NCBI GenBank assembly: GCA_003260075.1
Contig: QLIY01000096.1
Location: 62,001 to 126,000 of the forward strand
DNA from: Phallusia mammillata
Lineage: Eukaryota; Chordata; Ascidiacea; Phlebobranchia; Ascidiidae
Direction of reading: 5' to 3'
Length of the DNA: 64,000 nucleotides
Shown here: in pieces, positions 29,961 to 41,310 of the stretch
How positions within the stretch are numbered: position 1 is the stretch's first letter
How the letters are laid out: the number at the start of each line of letters is the position of its first letter
The notes under the pieces: model-generated
What the model was told of the DNA's origin: nothing
What the model saw: only the letters and a program-made list of their open reading frames with translations
Databases searched by the model: none
Translations under genes and position numbers: made by a program

Positions 29961-30045
29961 GTTTTAAGGGCATTTAATCAACCTTTTGGAGTGTATTGAT
30001 GATAAACCAGACATCAAATTTCCTTGTCCGTGTATCGGACTAAGG

Positions 30046-30425
30046 CAGTGGTTCTTAACCTGGGTTCGATCGAACCCCAGGGTTTCGGTAACGCTGATTC
30101 AGGGGTTCGACGAAGGTATTTTGAACAACAAATACTTAAGCGTTTTAATCAAACTATAGAAGTATTAAGTCGCTAAAAATAGCAATTTTATTTGCTATAG
30201 ATGGCAAAACTTTGAAAGGTTGTATCTGTGTTCTATTTGACGTAACAAAGAACACTGTGCGCATTGTTGGTAAGCAGAAAAACAATGATTCCTTGTTGGG
30301 GGCAAAAACGCATGGTCAAAAGCACAAAATGAGCTAGAAACCTAGGATGTAACTTGTTGGGGTTCGACTAAAGGCTAAAGAATATCATATGGGTTCGGCC
30401 ATGATAAAAAGGTTAAGAACCTCTG
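30046..30425. mobile_element. hAT-like MITE, CAGTGGTTCTTAACC ends
   Basis: Left CAGTGGTTCTTAACCTGGGT and right AAAAAGGTTAAGAACCTCTG are inverted repeats. Flanks GACTAAGG and GACTAATT match 6 of 8. Confidence 0.8.
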
Positions 30426-31253
30426 GACTAATTAGGTAGCCTATTACAGAAGCATTTCCATATTTTGCAAAACAAAGCGTTTGACATTTGCAAAGTGCTC
30501 TATACTGATCTGCGTTTCAAATATCAAAGATCAATTTCACAATATAATCTTCCGAAGCATTTCAAATTGATATTGACATCCTTTTCAAAAAATGTCAAGT
30601 GTCCTGAAGGCTCTGACAGCAGAAGCATGATAATTCAGAGCGCAATTCATAGGAAGGACACTTCCACGGACATAAATGAGCGCAATACATGGGAAGTTCA
30701 TGTCGACTTCACTGTTCGCACTTACCTATACCACCAATGGATATAAATTACTCATAAAGAGCCATGAACTACACATGGCTCGATCTGCAGTGTTAACAAA
30801 TGTTACGAACTATTAAACCTGCTAAATACAGCAAACTATTTTTCAAACACTGTATGAATCATCGTTTTATTTGTTAGTAGAGTTTACTGTAAATGCTTCT
30901 CCGAATGAAAATTATTAAGTTGGATTTACAATAACAACAACAATTTTTTATTGGTACCATGTCTACTTTTTATGATTTTTTTACAAAAACTTTTTTACAA
31001 AAAAAAAAAAAATTGGTAGCTGCTTCTGGTTGGATCGCGTGTTTAGAATACATACCAGGAAAAAATTAAACATCAACTGTATTATTTTCATTTATTTATT
31101 TATTTTTTAACTGTACAAAAATCTTTTACGCCAACAATGCAACAAGAAAAAGGTGTTTAAACATCAACAAAGATGGAATTGTTTGAAGTTTTAATGTGGC
31201 ACACAGGAAAATAATTTTACAAGTTTTTTTTCAAAAAAAAAACGCAGCAACAC
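30426..31253. other. Gene-free stretch
   Basis: AT-rich. The ORF at 30465-30746 has no recognisable content. Several AATAAA signals on the minus strand near 31090 could end the downstream-facing seven-helix gene. Confidence 0.35.
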
Positions 31254-31578
31254 CAGAGTTGTAAACGGGCCTGAAATTGGAGCCCGAACCCGAAAGTACA
31301 AGCCCAAAACCGAAACGTTTTTGAGAAGCCCGTTTAGGCCCGAAAATTTAATTGACAGGCCTATACATTAAAGCCTCACGAAAGAACAAGACAACAAATA
31401 CAACAGACTATTGGTCTTAAACATTGTGTTTTAGGCCTGTTTGACATTAGGTCAGGTCCAGCAACTGGCTACTTAAATTTGTACTGACACTGAGTGTAAA
31501 GTCAGGCCCAAATCAACCCTGTTTTTTTTTTTTTTTTGAAAAAACCTACGCCCGAACCCGGCCCGACTTACAACTCTG
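31254..31578. mobile_element. hAT-like MITE, CAGAGTTGT family, copy 2
   Basis: Left CAGAGTTGTAAACGGGCC and right GGCCCGACTTACAACTCTG are inverted repeats. Target duplication AGCAACAC / AGCCACAC matches 7 of 8. The body matches the copy at 28954 (TTGACAGGCCTATACATT, GTCCAGCAACTGGCTACTT). Confidence 0.85.
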
Positions 31579-31638
31579 AGCCACACACTAACTACGTAGG
31601 TTACAAAACGGCACATAAAAAACGCGCAGTAAGGCAGG

Positions 31639-32538
31639 TTAACCTTGGTCTGTTATACGCTTTGACACACATCTCAGCGGACTGGCGATAATATCTCGCC
31701 AGGTCTCAAATGTTAACAAAACAGCTACTACGTTGAACGTTACACCGCACGTATAAGCAGCTAGGGGGATGTTTACATAGCGGGCTTTCATTAACACCGA
31801 CATGGCGGCCACAGCTTGATCAGTAACAACGCACGCAAGGGACATAAACGCGGTTCGTTTTAGAAATTTCATGCCACAACGCGCCTCGATTTCGATATGA
31901 GCGCACTGGAAGGGGTAAATGAAGAGAAACAACAACACAGACTGGCCGATTGCGTCCACTGACGAAGCCACCAGCAATGGTAAAATGAAGGCTTCGTTTG
32001 CATAAATACAACCGTTTCCAATGTAGTCATAATCCTGGAAAATGTTGTATAATACAGTGGCGGTCAGAAAGCCCGCTACCATACCAACGATGCTCAAGTA
32101 ACTAAGAACTTTTATCCATGGTTTTCTGGCGTGAATAAGCAGAGCACTTGTGTAGAGACAGCGTTGTTTCAACCACAGGAACGTATAGATTGTCGAGACG
32201 TTTATCCCCAGTATCCCAAGAATGAGCTTTACCAGAACAGCACATTGGACTGTTGAGTGACTAGTATTAGGAATTTCGTACACGGCCAGGGTAAGGGCAG
32301 GAAATATGCAATTGATAAAGCTGGCCAAACACGCCAGAATATACAAAATACGGCCGCTCACAATTCCCTTTGTAAACTTCCTGTGTGTCAGTCCATAGCA
32401 GACTAAGGAGACAGCGACAAAAGCTGAAATAACAAGGCTCAATCCAGTTGCCACACTACATCCGATTTTTACCGGGTAAGACAACGAGTCATTCAGAAGA
32501 TTGCTTGTTGCTGGGAGATCAGACACGTTCACAGCCAT
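31639..32538 (-). CDS. Intronless seven-transmembrane orphan receptor-like protein
   Basis: A 299-aa protein read from the Met at 32538. The frame stays open upstream to 32805, but the internal start gives a typical short extracellular N terminus with two N-glycosylation sequons (NVS, NDS). Seven hydrophobic segments can be counted: around IGCSVATGLSLVISAFVAVS, then RILYILACLASFINCIF, VLVKLILGILGINVSTIYTF, VLSYLSIVGMVAGFLTATVL, FILPLLVASSVDAIGQSVLL, FMSLACVVTDQAVAAMSVLM and YTCGVTFNVVAVLLTF. After the last comes a short basic cytoplasmic tail. There is no DRY or NPxxY motif where class A receptors have them; LWLKQR follows helix 3 instead. I do not recognise the family, and calling it a GPCR is inference. 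It is divergent from the tubulin gene. Confidence 0.75.
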   Translation of the reverse strand: MAVNVSDLPATSNLLNDSLSYPVKIGCSVATGLSLVISAFVAVSLVCYGLTHRKFTKGIVSGRILYILACLASFINCIFPALTLAVYEIPNTSHSTVQCAVLVKLILGILGINVSTIYTFLWLKQRCLYTSALLIHARKPWIKVLSYLSIVGMVAGFLTATVLYNIFQDYDYIGNGCIYANEAFILPLLVASSVDAIGQSVLLFLFIYPFQCAHIEIEARCGMKFLKRTAFMSLACVVTDQAVAAMSVLMKARYVNIPLAAYTCGVTFNVVAVLLTFETWRDIIASPLRCVSKRITDQG

Positions 32539-33998
32539 TGCAGCGTGAAAGAAAGGTCCTAATTTAATACAACTAAATGGTCTAAAAAAAACAATCTTAT
32601 TAAGCAGTCTAAAACAAACGGCAGTGCAACTACTTTTAAAATTTGGCAACCGCTTCTCCGCAAAACCGAAAAGTATAACATTTGCAATAAAAAACCTAAC
32701 ATGCATCTTAAAAGTTAAAACACAGAGTTTTCTTTTCACAAAATAAAGTGCACTAGTTTCTGATGTTCTCGCGTGCTGCGCCGCCCAAGTGATACAACAC
32801 CTCACATCCGATTTGCATCGTAAGGTATAGGTTTCAAAAATAACCAGAAAAGGAAATGAGCCAAGAGCCCGTCACACACGCTTGAGGAATGATCTCTACG
32901 AGGGGATAATTCATGAGATCACGTTGATAAACTTCAGGTGGCAGTCTAGCATTTCTCAATGCTATCTAATCGTCACAACCGTTTTAAGATTTATGGCTGC
33001 GTCATCATAATTGTTGTATGTGTTTGATGAGGTCAACCGACGTCACCGACCAACAACAGCGTGTACGCGACCTTTTGATGTTACCCTTTATAACTGGATA
33101 CGCATCATTCATATGAATACGAGTTTTAAAATATATAAGTACGTTATTTTCACGATCAATAAATTTAGAGTTCAGAACAATGAATGGTGTGTATTGTTAG
33201 AAAGAAGCGAAAAAACGTCTGTAAAAAAGGCGAAAACGTCTACGGGAAGCGTTTTAAGTCCTTCAATCACGTGTAGAATTTGCATTACCTAAAAAACACC
33301 ATCCGATCGGCGCAAAACACCTTTCGATTTATCCAAAATCACCATTCGATCTCCCCCTTGAAGATATAAAAGACGCTTCGTTTAATTCCCGTTAGTTTTA
33401 ACAAGGATGCAATATTGCCCCATAAACAAGTCACAATAAATAGGTAAAAAATAAACCCGATTCAAAATGGCATCAAATCAGGTGTGGGATTAAACAAATG
33501 TCGATACCAAATATAAACTCAAATACCGGCACCACCTAACGGTAAAAACTCTATTGTAGGCATAAAAAAATGAGTGTATACACAACCCAGGTTAACTTTT
33601 TCCCAACACAATGAGAAGTTACCCAAAAATCGAAACTTTGCAAGCCAAATCAATTAATCAAACCAACAGTGACCAAAGTCAGGACAATCAATAACGCTAG
33701 GTCGCGCGGTTAAGTACTATTTTCATTGCACGTTTTTTGAGGATGAAATGCTTTGGCATCAGACTTGCATTCGTGGCGGCTGCACGAGGAAGGACGGCGA
33801 AGTTTCGATGGGGGGGGGGGGGGGGGGGGGGTGACGTCATTTCCGGTTGTGGTGTGACTGCAGTGTGTGCGGGCAAACGCTGTGTTAATTGTTACAGTCT
33901 GCCGGTAAGCCGTAACGCTATTACTGTGCGGAGTTTTAGGTACTTTAAACAGGCTTCAACACTTTGCAAGACAGAAAAAGCAACTTCGAGCTAAAATC
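32539..33998. other. Intergenic region between two divergent genes
   Basis: Holds the upstream regions of the seven-helix gene (-) and the alpha-tubulin gene (+). A 22-nt poly-G run at about 33810-33831 is followed directly by a TGACGTCA site. The ORFs at 33011-33292 and 33737-33994 look like chance. Confidence 0.45.
33832..33839. promoter_or_regulatory. CRE-type palindrome TGACGTCA upstream of alpha-tubulin
   Basis: A perfect 8-bp CREB/ATF site 160 bp upstream of the tubulin start codon, in a CpG-containing segment. Position fits a proximal promoter element. Confidence 0.45.
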
Positions 33999-36900
33999 AT
34001 GGTAGGTGTTTTCATAATATGTTTGGAAAGGTATTGTTTATTATAACTTTAAAGCTTGGCCTTGTCACGCTTTAACTGGTATTTACAAGGATGGTCTTAG
34101 GCAGGATGAGACTAGCTTCAGACAAAGAGCTACTGGGCGTTACCGCTTCGTGTTTTGCCAACGTGTTGGAATTAAATGCCAAAAACGGTCTCAATTCTGC
34201 GAACCGGCAAACCCAATACATTAAACTAGCTACATTTCTAACGGTTTATTCTAAGCTGTAAATGCATTCTGGGAGAATTACGATCCAGCTAAGATATAGG
34301 TTTATTTCATCAGGGCAACATTATGTCAGTACATGAGGTTAGAAGTACATAAAACTTAGTGTTGTAAAGATTTACTATTTAAAAAATGCAAAACAGGAAT
34401 TGCTACCTAATGTGTATCAGGTCATAAGATAAACATTTCAAGGGAACAACCTGAAAAACTGACCCAAAATGTCGCAGTTGTTTAATTTGCAACTAGAAAT
34501 TGGACAGTTATTTTTTTAACTAGTAAATGACCGGTATTGCACTTGAAAGCATTTCCTTATCATTTCTGCGCATAACCTTTTGTTGCACAAGCTACAGAGA
34601 GGGCCACGTCATCAACCAAAAAAGCCAGTTAAAATCTATCTGTGAAGTTAACGTTCCATATATCCCGTTTTCTGCCTGTGAAACTCTACATAAGATGCCT
34701 TCATGAAGTTACAAAACCAACCATTTTTAACGCAGCGCGAATGCATTTCACTTCACGTTGGTCAAGCCGGGACCCAGATCGGCAGTGCTTGCTGGGAACT
34801 CTACTGTCTGGAACATGGAATTGACAAAAGTGGGATGATGGAAACGGCCCAATCGAACAAAAAGGACGACTCATTCAGCACTTTCTTCAGCGAAACTGGT
34901 TCTGGAAAACACGTTCCCAGAACCATATTCGTCGATCTGGAGCCAACCGTAGTGGGTAAGTGGGATGCAACATACAAACCGAAAAATATAATACAGTAAA
35001 CAGGATTCGGTTAATCCGGTTCTTCGCCTAATTCGGACAAAAACTTGAGGTACAAATGATTTGTAATGTGGTAAAGCTTCAACCAATCGACGTTGGTTAA
35101 TCCGGTTCTTCGCTTAAACTGGACAATTTTTTGAGTTCAAACGGAAATTTACTGTATAAAAGAGTATCAAAATTGGTTTGGTACAATGGCAGAAGGTGTT
35201 ATTTGGTAGTCTTTAACCCCCCACCCCCCTTTTTTGAATTTTTTCTTCAATACATTTCTAAACCAGTACGCATATATTTGTTTAAACGTGGCTTTACTAC
35301 ATTCCATGGTAATAGTCTGTGGAACTCTTCACACTGTGAAGCTGTAGTCTTCAATACACAAAGAATATTAGAACCTGCTTCTTCGAAGCTAAAGTCATAG
35401 TAACTTATCTAAAGTTCGTGCGGATAATTGAACCGTTTAATATGCATTGTAGTTACATTTAGGTCTTTATGACAACCTTATACTGTCAAAAAGACATCAA
35501 TTAGCCTTGTCAGGTTGTTATGTATTTCTGCAACAGCTATACTAACAGTCCAAATAAATAATCCAACATAATCCCCTTCACAGATGAGATACGGACCGGG
35601 GAATTTCGGGCTCTCTTCCATCCGGAGCAAATGATAACAGGAAAGGAAGATGCGGCTAATAATTACGCCAGGGGACATTATACCGTCGGTAAGTGGTTGT
35701 TGGCTTATAGGATTATGAGACAAATAGGACGCAAATTAAATACACAGTACGTCAAGCCCATTGAGGGCATTATACCGAATCAAGCCGGTTTTGCAAGCAT
35801 TCCCATATGGCAAGGTGAAGACTAGAAAAATCTAGACTGCGGTGGGATTCGAACCTACGACAAGAGCCTTTTTAGGGACTCAAGCACTACTAACTGGGAT
35901 ACACAGGCTCTGAGGTGAGCCCGCCGAAAGTCGAATCACAAGCATCGTTGCATGCCCTGATCTCTGGTCTGCATGAACGCCTCGGGGCTGATCCCAGTAT
36001 GAAAGTATAAAATGACATCTTAAAAATTCTAAGTAAATCCACAACGCAGAACGACCGACTGACTTTGAGAACCACTGAATTATAAACTACAAACATAACA
36101 ATAAAAATCGACATTTCTTTGGCAGGAAAGGAGCAAATTGACCAAACTGTGGACAGAATCAGGAAGCTCGCCGACCAGTGTACCAGTTTGCAAGGTTTCC
36201 TTATTTTCCACTCATTCGGAGGAGGAACCGGATCAGGATTCGCATCTTTGCTCCTGGAACGACTTTCCATTGAGTATGGGAAGAAATCAAAGCTGGAATT
36301 TGCAGTGTACCCAGCACCAAGGGTAGGTTGAAGAGTTAGTCAAGTTAATTTTGGCCATTTTTTCCTCGCTTATATAATAGTTGCATCCAAATGACCAATG
36401 TTTGAATACATTTGTCAGACTATTTATCTGGTCATGAAAAAAACTGGCTTCTCATACAAACACAACTCAAGCACTAAAAAGCTAGCTTTTACCCAAACAA
36501 AAACAACTAAAGCAAAAAAAATGTGACATTACAGCACATTTAGAAGCGTAGAAAGGGTTTTATCAAAGCAGCATTAACCCTAATGCATTATTCCTTCTCT
36601 GCAGATCTCAACGGCAGTTGTAGAGCCTTACAACTCAGTTCTCACAACTCACACAACCCTCGAGCACACAGACTGTGCATTTATGGTTGACAACGAAGCA
36701 ATCTACGAAATTTGCATGAAGAAACTTGGCGTAGAACGACCCAACTACTCCAACCTTAACCATCTAATTGCCCAAGTCGTTTCATCCATTACCGCGTCTT
36801 TACGCTTCTCAGGCTCTCTTAACGTCGATCTCACTGAGTTCCAAACCAACTTGGTACCGTATCCTAGAATCCATTTTCCTCTCACGACGTACGCTCCCGT

Positions 36901-39219
36901 GATATCAGCCGAGAAAGCCTATCACGAGCAATTCACCGTGAGCGATATCACGAGCGCGTGTTTCGAGCCAGAAAACCAGATGGTAAAGTGCGACCCACGT
37001 ACTGGAAAATATATGGCTTGCTGTATGTTGTACAGAGGTGATGTTGTGCCGAAGGATGTGAATGTGGCTATTTCCAACATAAAAAACAAACGAACCATTC
37101 AGGTAAAAGGAAAAAATAGGCATGGTCCTCTAAAGTAGTACTGCGATCCGCCGAGTTTTCTTCCAGAATTATTACACAAACGTACAAATATGTCTCAATT
37201 GGGGCGTCTACATCAGGCTAATGACACACTATTAACACAAACGTTCTTATTAGACCATACAGGATGCAAAAGGGGGAAAACTGGTTCAAACACAGTGCTT
37301 AAACGATGAAAAAACTGTAGTTCGATGATTTGCTTGTGTTTCTGCTATTTTTGCAGTTTTCGCATGTTTTGGGTAGTCACGAACACTTAGTAGTATGTCC
37401 GTTAATTAAGAAACGTTAACCTATCTTGGTAACCAAAACCAACTACGAAATCCTAAAAATAATACTAAGTTTACTCTATAAACGTAGCGCTGCCACCTTC
37501 CACTAACTGTAAAATAGCCTTTAAGAGTGTTACTTTTAAACAGCCATTATGCTTTTATTAAAAGCCTTAATAAGTTAACTGTTCCAGCTTGTACAAGTCT
37601 ATAGATGGCTCCACTGTTTGCACACATAAAGTTTAAATTGAGTTCGATTGTAATTTTAGTAGCATAACATTCTGTTTTTACTCGCAGTTCGTAGACTGGT
37701 GCCCGACCGGTTTTAAAGTTGGAATAAACTCTCAGCCACCCACCATGGTTCCGGGTAGCGACATGACTGCTGTGCCACGCGCTCTGTGCATGCTCAGCAA
37801 CACAACTGCCATTGCGGAAGCCTGGTCGAGACTCAACCATAAATTTCAACTGATGTACGACAAGAGAGCTTTCGTCCATTGGTAAGTAAAGACTTTAAGG
37901 AATCAAACAGTTTCAATCTCTTTTGTGCAAACCAGAGTTTTAACCGGGCCCAAACAAGAAACAATAAACAAGAAGCCCGGGCCTAACTCGAATCGTTTTT
38001 GAGAAGCCCGTTTAGGCCCGTAAGTTTGATTGACAGGCCTATAGCAAAGCATACATACACAATAGACAATAAGTCAAAAATAAACAATGGCCTAAACAAG
38101 ACGATGGGCATTAGGTTATATCCGGCAACTAGCTACTTAGCTTGGTAATTTATATCTTTTAAAAACATGCAGACACAGAATGACCGAATCAAGCCTTTTC
38201 TTGTGAACATTTCAAAGTAAATTTTGGCGGTTTAGAAGTCAACTTAATAGAATGCTATTTTGCATTTGGTTTACTTAACAAAAAGACAAGACCCTATAAA
38301 ACGCAAAATCCCGTATAAACGCAAACCCTATATTTGCGCAAAATTAATTTGGATACAAACAGCCCTGCTAAAATTCTGACTGTGATTCATGCAGAATGCG
38401 GATGTTCCGCAAATTAAACTAATTTCAAAGCTTTAAATTTTGCTGGTTAGTAAAACGATGTGATCACAGAATTTCTAACCGATTAAACCGAACGCAAAAA
38501 GTTATATGACTCATTTGGGACAGTATTGTTTAGTTCGAAAGGAAGCTCGTCATCCTATTGTCAGTTCATGCAGCGCTATTTACCTTTTAAACTTAAAAGC
38601 CACTGTCCGGTATATGCAAAGACTAATCAATGAAAAACATAAAAACAAACTGGAAAAGTTTGGAGATTGCCAGTCTATTGGACGCTAAAAACAAAACACG
38701 CCAAAAATGTTGTGGCAAGTTTCCCAAAAAGCTTGTCCCAGAGCCAATAAGTTTGACAGCAAAATGAGCTAATCAATATCGGCTACACTTACATCGCCTG
38801 TTTCTCAACCGTATACTGACCTACACCGTTGCAATATATTGCCATGTCTTGAATTCAGACAAGCATAAAATTGTTAAGGATTTCTATTGGTACGTACCAT
38901 TACACCACTACAAGCTTATAATGTTTATAACCAGCTCTGTCATTTGTCATAACCACTCATAAGATATTGTGGTCAAAATGGATACGATCTAAGAAGTCTT
39001 TAACACATTTGAAACCGTCAAGCTTCACCTTAACGCACCTATTTGCGGAAAACACATTAACCATTTCGTCAATAACACAGGTATGTCGGCGAAGGAATGG
39101 AGGAGGGAGAGTTTAGTGAAGCCAAAGAAGATCTCGACGCGTTGGAGAAAGATTACGAAGAGGTGGGAACTGAGACTCAAGACGAAGCAGGGGAAAATGA
39201 AGAAGATTTCGAATACTAA
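33999..39219 (+). CDS. Divergent alpha-tubulin
   Basis: Seven exons: 33999-34001 (the start Met alone, typical of tubulin genes), 34736-34955, 35584-35688, 36126-36322, 36605-37102, 37688-37881 and 39081-39219, giving 451 aa, the standard length. Visible hallmarks are the MREC start, the GTP-binding GGGTGSG loop ([11 protein letters not shown]), the segment with catalytic Glu254 ([17 protein letters not shown]), and [12 protein letters not shown] near the C terminus. The acidic tail ends ...EEDFEY, so the terminal Tyr is present. It pairs with beta-tubulin in microtubules. It differs from canonical alpha-tubulin across the molecule. The luminal loop reads [15 protein letters not shown]: one residue shorter than usual, with Gln where Lys40 is normally acetylated. 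This suggests a specialised isotype, such as sperm or cilia, but tissue use cannot be read from sequence. Confidence 0.95.
34994..35154. mobile_element. Small pogo/Tc1-like MITE, copy 2, with TA duplication
   Basis: The ends CAGTAAACAGGATTCGG and (inverted) CAGTAAATTTCCG are flanked by TA on both sides. Internal TTAATCCGGTTCTTCGC segments match the element at 13678. It lies in tubulin intron 2. Confidence 0.7.
35833..36010 (-). repeat. tRNA-related SINE-like repeat in tubulin intron 3
   Basis: On the minus strand the sequence has ACTGGGATCAGCCCCGAGGC near its start, matching the fragment at 14632. Nearer its end comes an A-box-like stretch (TATCCCAGTTAGTAG) and a good B box (GGTTCGAATCC) followed by CACCGCAG. 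The tRNA-like part is degenerate, so a functional tRNA gene is unlikely. Confidence 0.5.
37933..38215. mobile_element. Degenerate hAT-like MITE, CAGAGTTGT family, copy 3
   Basis: Begins CAGAGTTTTAACCGGGCCC and contains GATTGACAGGCCTATA and a TTAGGTTATATCCGGCAACT segment seen in the copies at 28954 and 31254. The right end is eroded. It lies in tubulin intron 6. Confidence 0.7.
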
Positions 39220-39473
39220 TAACAAAGAGGTTCATCTACAGTTAGGAACAGTTCTATGTAATGGACTGCAAAGTCTCATCATTATACCAAACTGTTGTTA
39301 CCATACCATCTATCAACATCGAAATCTAAGCATCACTTTTTCAACATTTTGAAAGAAATACTGGCGGTGTAGATGTAGAGAAAAAGCTATTTTAAGACTA
39401 ATTTATATTTTCACACCGCTATCTTCAAGATAGGTGAACTTTTTCTGCATACAAATATATGCAACAAATGTGC

Positions 39474-39479
39474 AATAAA
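39474..39479 (+). terminator. Polyadenylation signal of alpha-tubulin
   Basis: AATAAA lies 255 nt after the stop codon and is the first canonical signal in the 3'UTR. Confidence 0.55.
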
Positions 39480-41265
39480 CATTGTAAAAGATACAAACAA
39501 TATGCAAAAAATATAAAATTTTAGTGACGTGAATTATGTTCTAAATTAAACAGTGTTGTTGTTTTGCATAGTGTTGTGTTGTGTATGCAATTTCTTATTT
39601 TTCTGTGTAAATATTGTACATACATTGTAGTCTGCACAAATTGTGTTCATCCTTGTCTTTTATTTAACCCCTAACAACGTCGGCCTTTATTTATGCGCTG
39701 CCTGTTCAATTGTTCCATTTGACTGGTTAAACTTTGTGTTACCCGCATATACGGAGATTGGCGTATTAAAATAACGTACATATGATATGTTTTGTGAGCA
39801 AGATTTGAATACATATTTAGTAAGTTATTTAGGTCCGAGAAAAATGCAATCATAAACGACAACTAGAACACACACTAAAAAGATCAGTACGCCAGTGTTA
39901 TTTTGGAAGTTTCTGAAAACTGTTGTTACCTAAAGTCAAAGTTAATTTTACGCGGCTTTTCCGTTTTACAGAAGCCAGGAAATACACCAATATATTTTAC
40001 TTATTAGAAGTAAGTTAATAATCTAAGTAAAACGCTAAGGATGTTTTTTTGCGATTGCATCTGCATATGGTTTGGGGATTGTTGGCACAAAGTGTGGATT
40101 AAGTTTAGTAGAACAGATAGCGGATTAAGTTTACAAAACAACACAAAAAATAAACTAAACCAGCAACCCATGCCAAATATGCCTTGAAGGCCTTATGAGG
40201 TCTATCACGACATTACGTTACCACAATCACGAAAAGCAGCAGAACGTGCCCAGTTTACTTTGTATATACTTGGTCATCAATGAAAACAAAAGTCTACAAG
40301 TTTAGTGGCTAGCCTTTGTACTATAAATCTTAGAAAAGCAAAAACATACCTTCAAATCAGCGATAACAATCTGACGTCACAGTTGACCGGTCATTGCACG
40401 CATGAGTGGTTTGTGCACGTGCTCGAGCGAACGTTCACCGCAATGCTCAAGGGATTTGTTAGCGTCATGCTGAGGCAGCGATTTAAAAGTGAAAGCCCCA
40501 CCTGTAAAAAAATAAAGATACACGTTGGAACTTCACTAACTTCATTTGGTTGCGAAATCAATGCTCATTGTGTTGCTGAAGTGGTCACGTAGACCCTCTT
40601 ACTGCCCAGTGTCCAGTCAATTGATCTGCCAGTCGATAATAAAGTTGTTGTTTTGTGTTGTTTGTAGGCAACTTAGTTGTGAAAAAGATCTATAAGTGTA
40701 ACTAAATACGAGATTTTGCAGGCATTTCCAGATTCTGTGCCACTAGTGTAGTGTTTCTGTTCTGTTAAGTACCATTTTCATGCCCGGTTTTAAAATTAAT
40801 ACAATACAATAGGGGTTTTGGAACAGACAGTCAATGATAAAGATGTTGTTTTGTGTTGTTTGTAGACAACTTTGTGGAGTGTTTAAGTTTTGATTTTGTG
40901 GCACACCATCTCTTTATATATCTTTAGTGGAAAACTGAGTAAAAGACTAATGTTTCTTTAAAAAAAGATCTTTATGTTTCACGAAATAGAGAGTTGGGGG
41001 CGGGGCTGTTTTGGTAACGAAACAGATCAAAATATGGCTCTAGCCTTGCACAATCGCATTTTCTGTACAGCCCTATAAAGATTTTTACAGTGCAAGTGGG
41101 CACCCTTAATGATCTCTTAGTGCATCAGTACTGTATATTGTTGCACATAGTTTGTGAATTACTGGCTTGCAATTCCTAACTGATACCTCTTGTAATATTT
41201 TCTTTTGTTAAAATGTTCCATTATATTTGTGTAATTTTACTGGTTACAATCAATACCATGAGATT
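39480..41265. other. Intergenic stretch before BPNT1
   Basis: No coding exon was recognised. The ORF at 40305-40592 has no known domain. A segment of about 45 bp (TTGTTTTGTGTTGTTTGTAG followed by CAACTT) occurs twice, at about 40644 and 40848. Both copies look like 3' splice sites and may belong to a BPNT1 5'UTR intron. Confidence 0.35.
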
Positions 41266-41273
41266 CTTTGCAG
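41266..41273 (+). promoter_or_regulatory. 3' splice acceptor just upstream of the BPNT1 start
   Basis: CTTTGCAG ends 37 nt before the BPNT1 ATG. No in-frame exon precedes it. Either a 5'UTR intron or a spliced-leader acceptor. Confidence 0.45.
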
Positions 41274-41310
41274 GTTTTGTGTTAATTACACTGTACATAA
41301 GTGATAAAAG

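Noticed and set aside
32539..32805. N-terminal 89-aa extension of the seven-helix protein
   Set aside because: The extension is Cys/Arg-rich without homology; the inner Met with N-glycosylation sequons is the more plausible start.
35833..35925. Functional tRNA gene on the minus strand
   Set aside because: The B box is good but the A box and acceptor stem do not form a proper cloverleaf by eye; a SINE remnant fits better.
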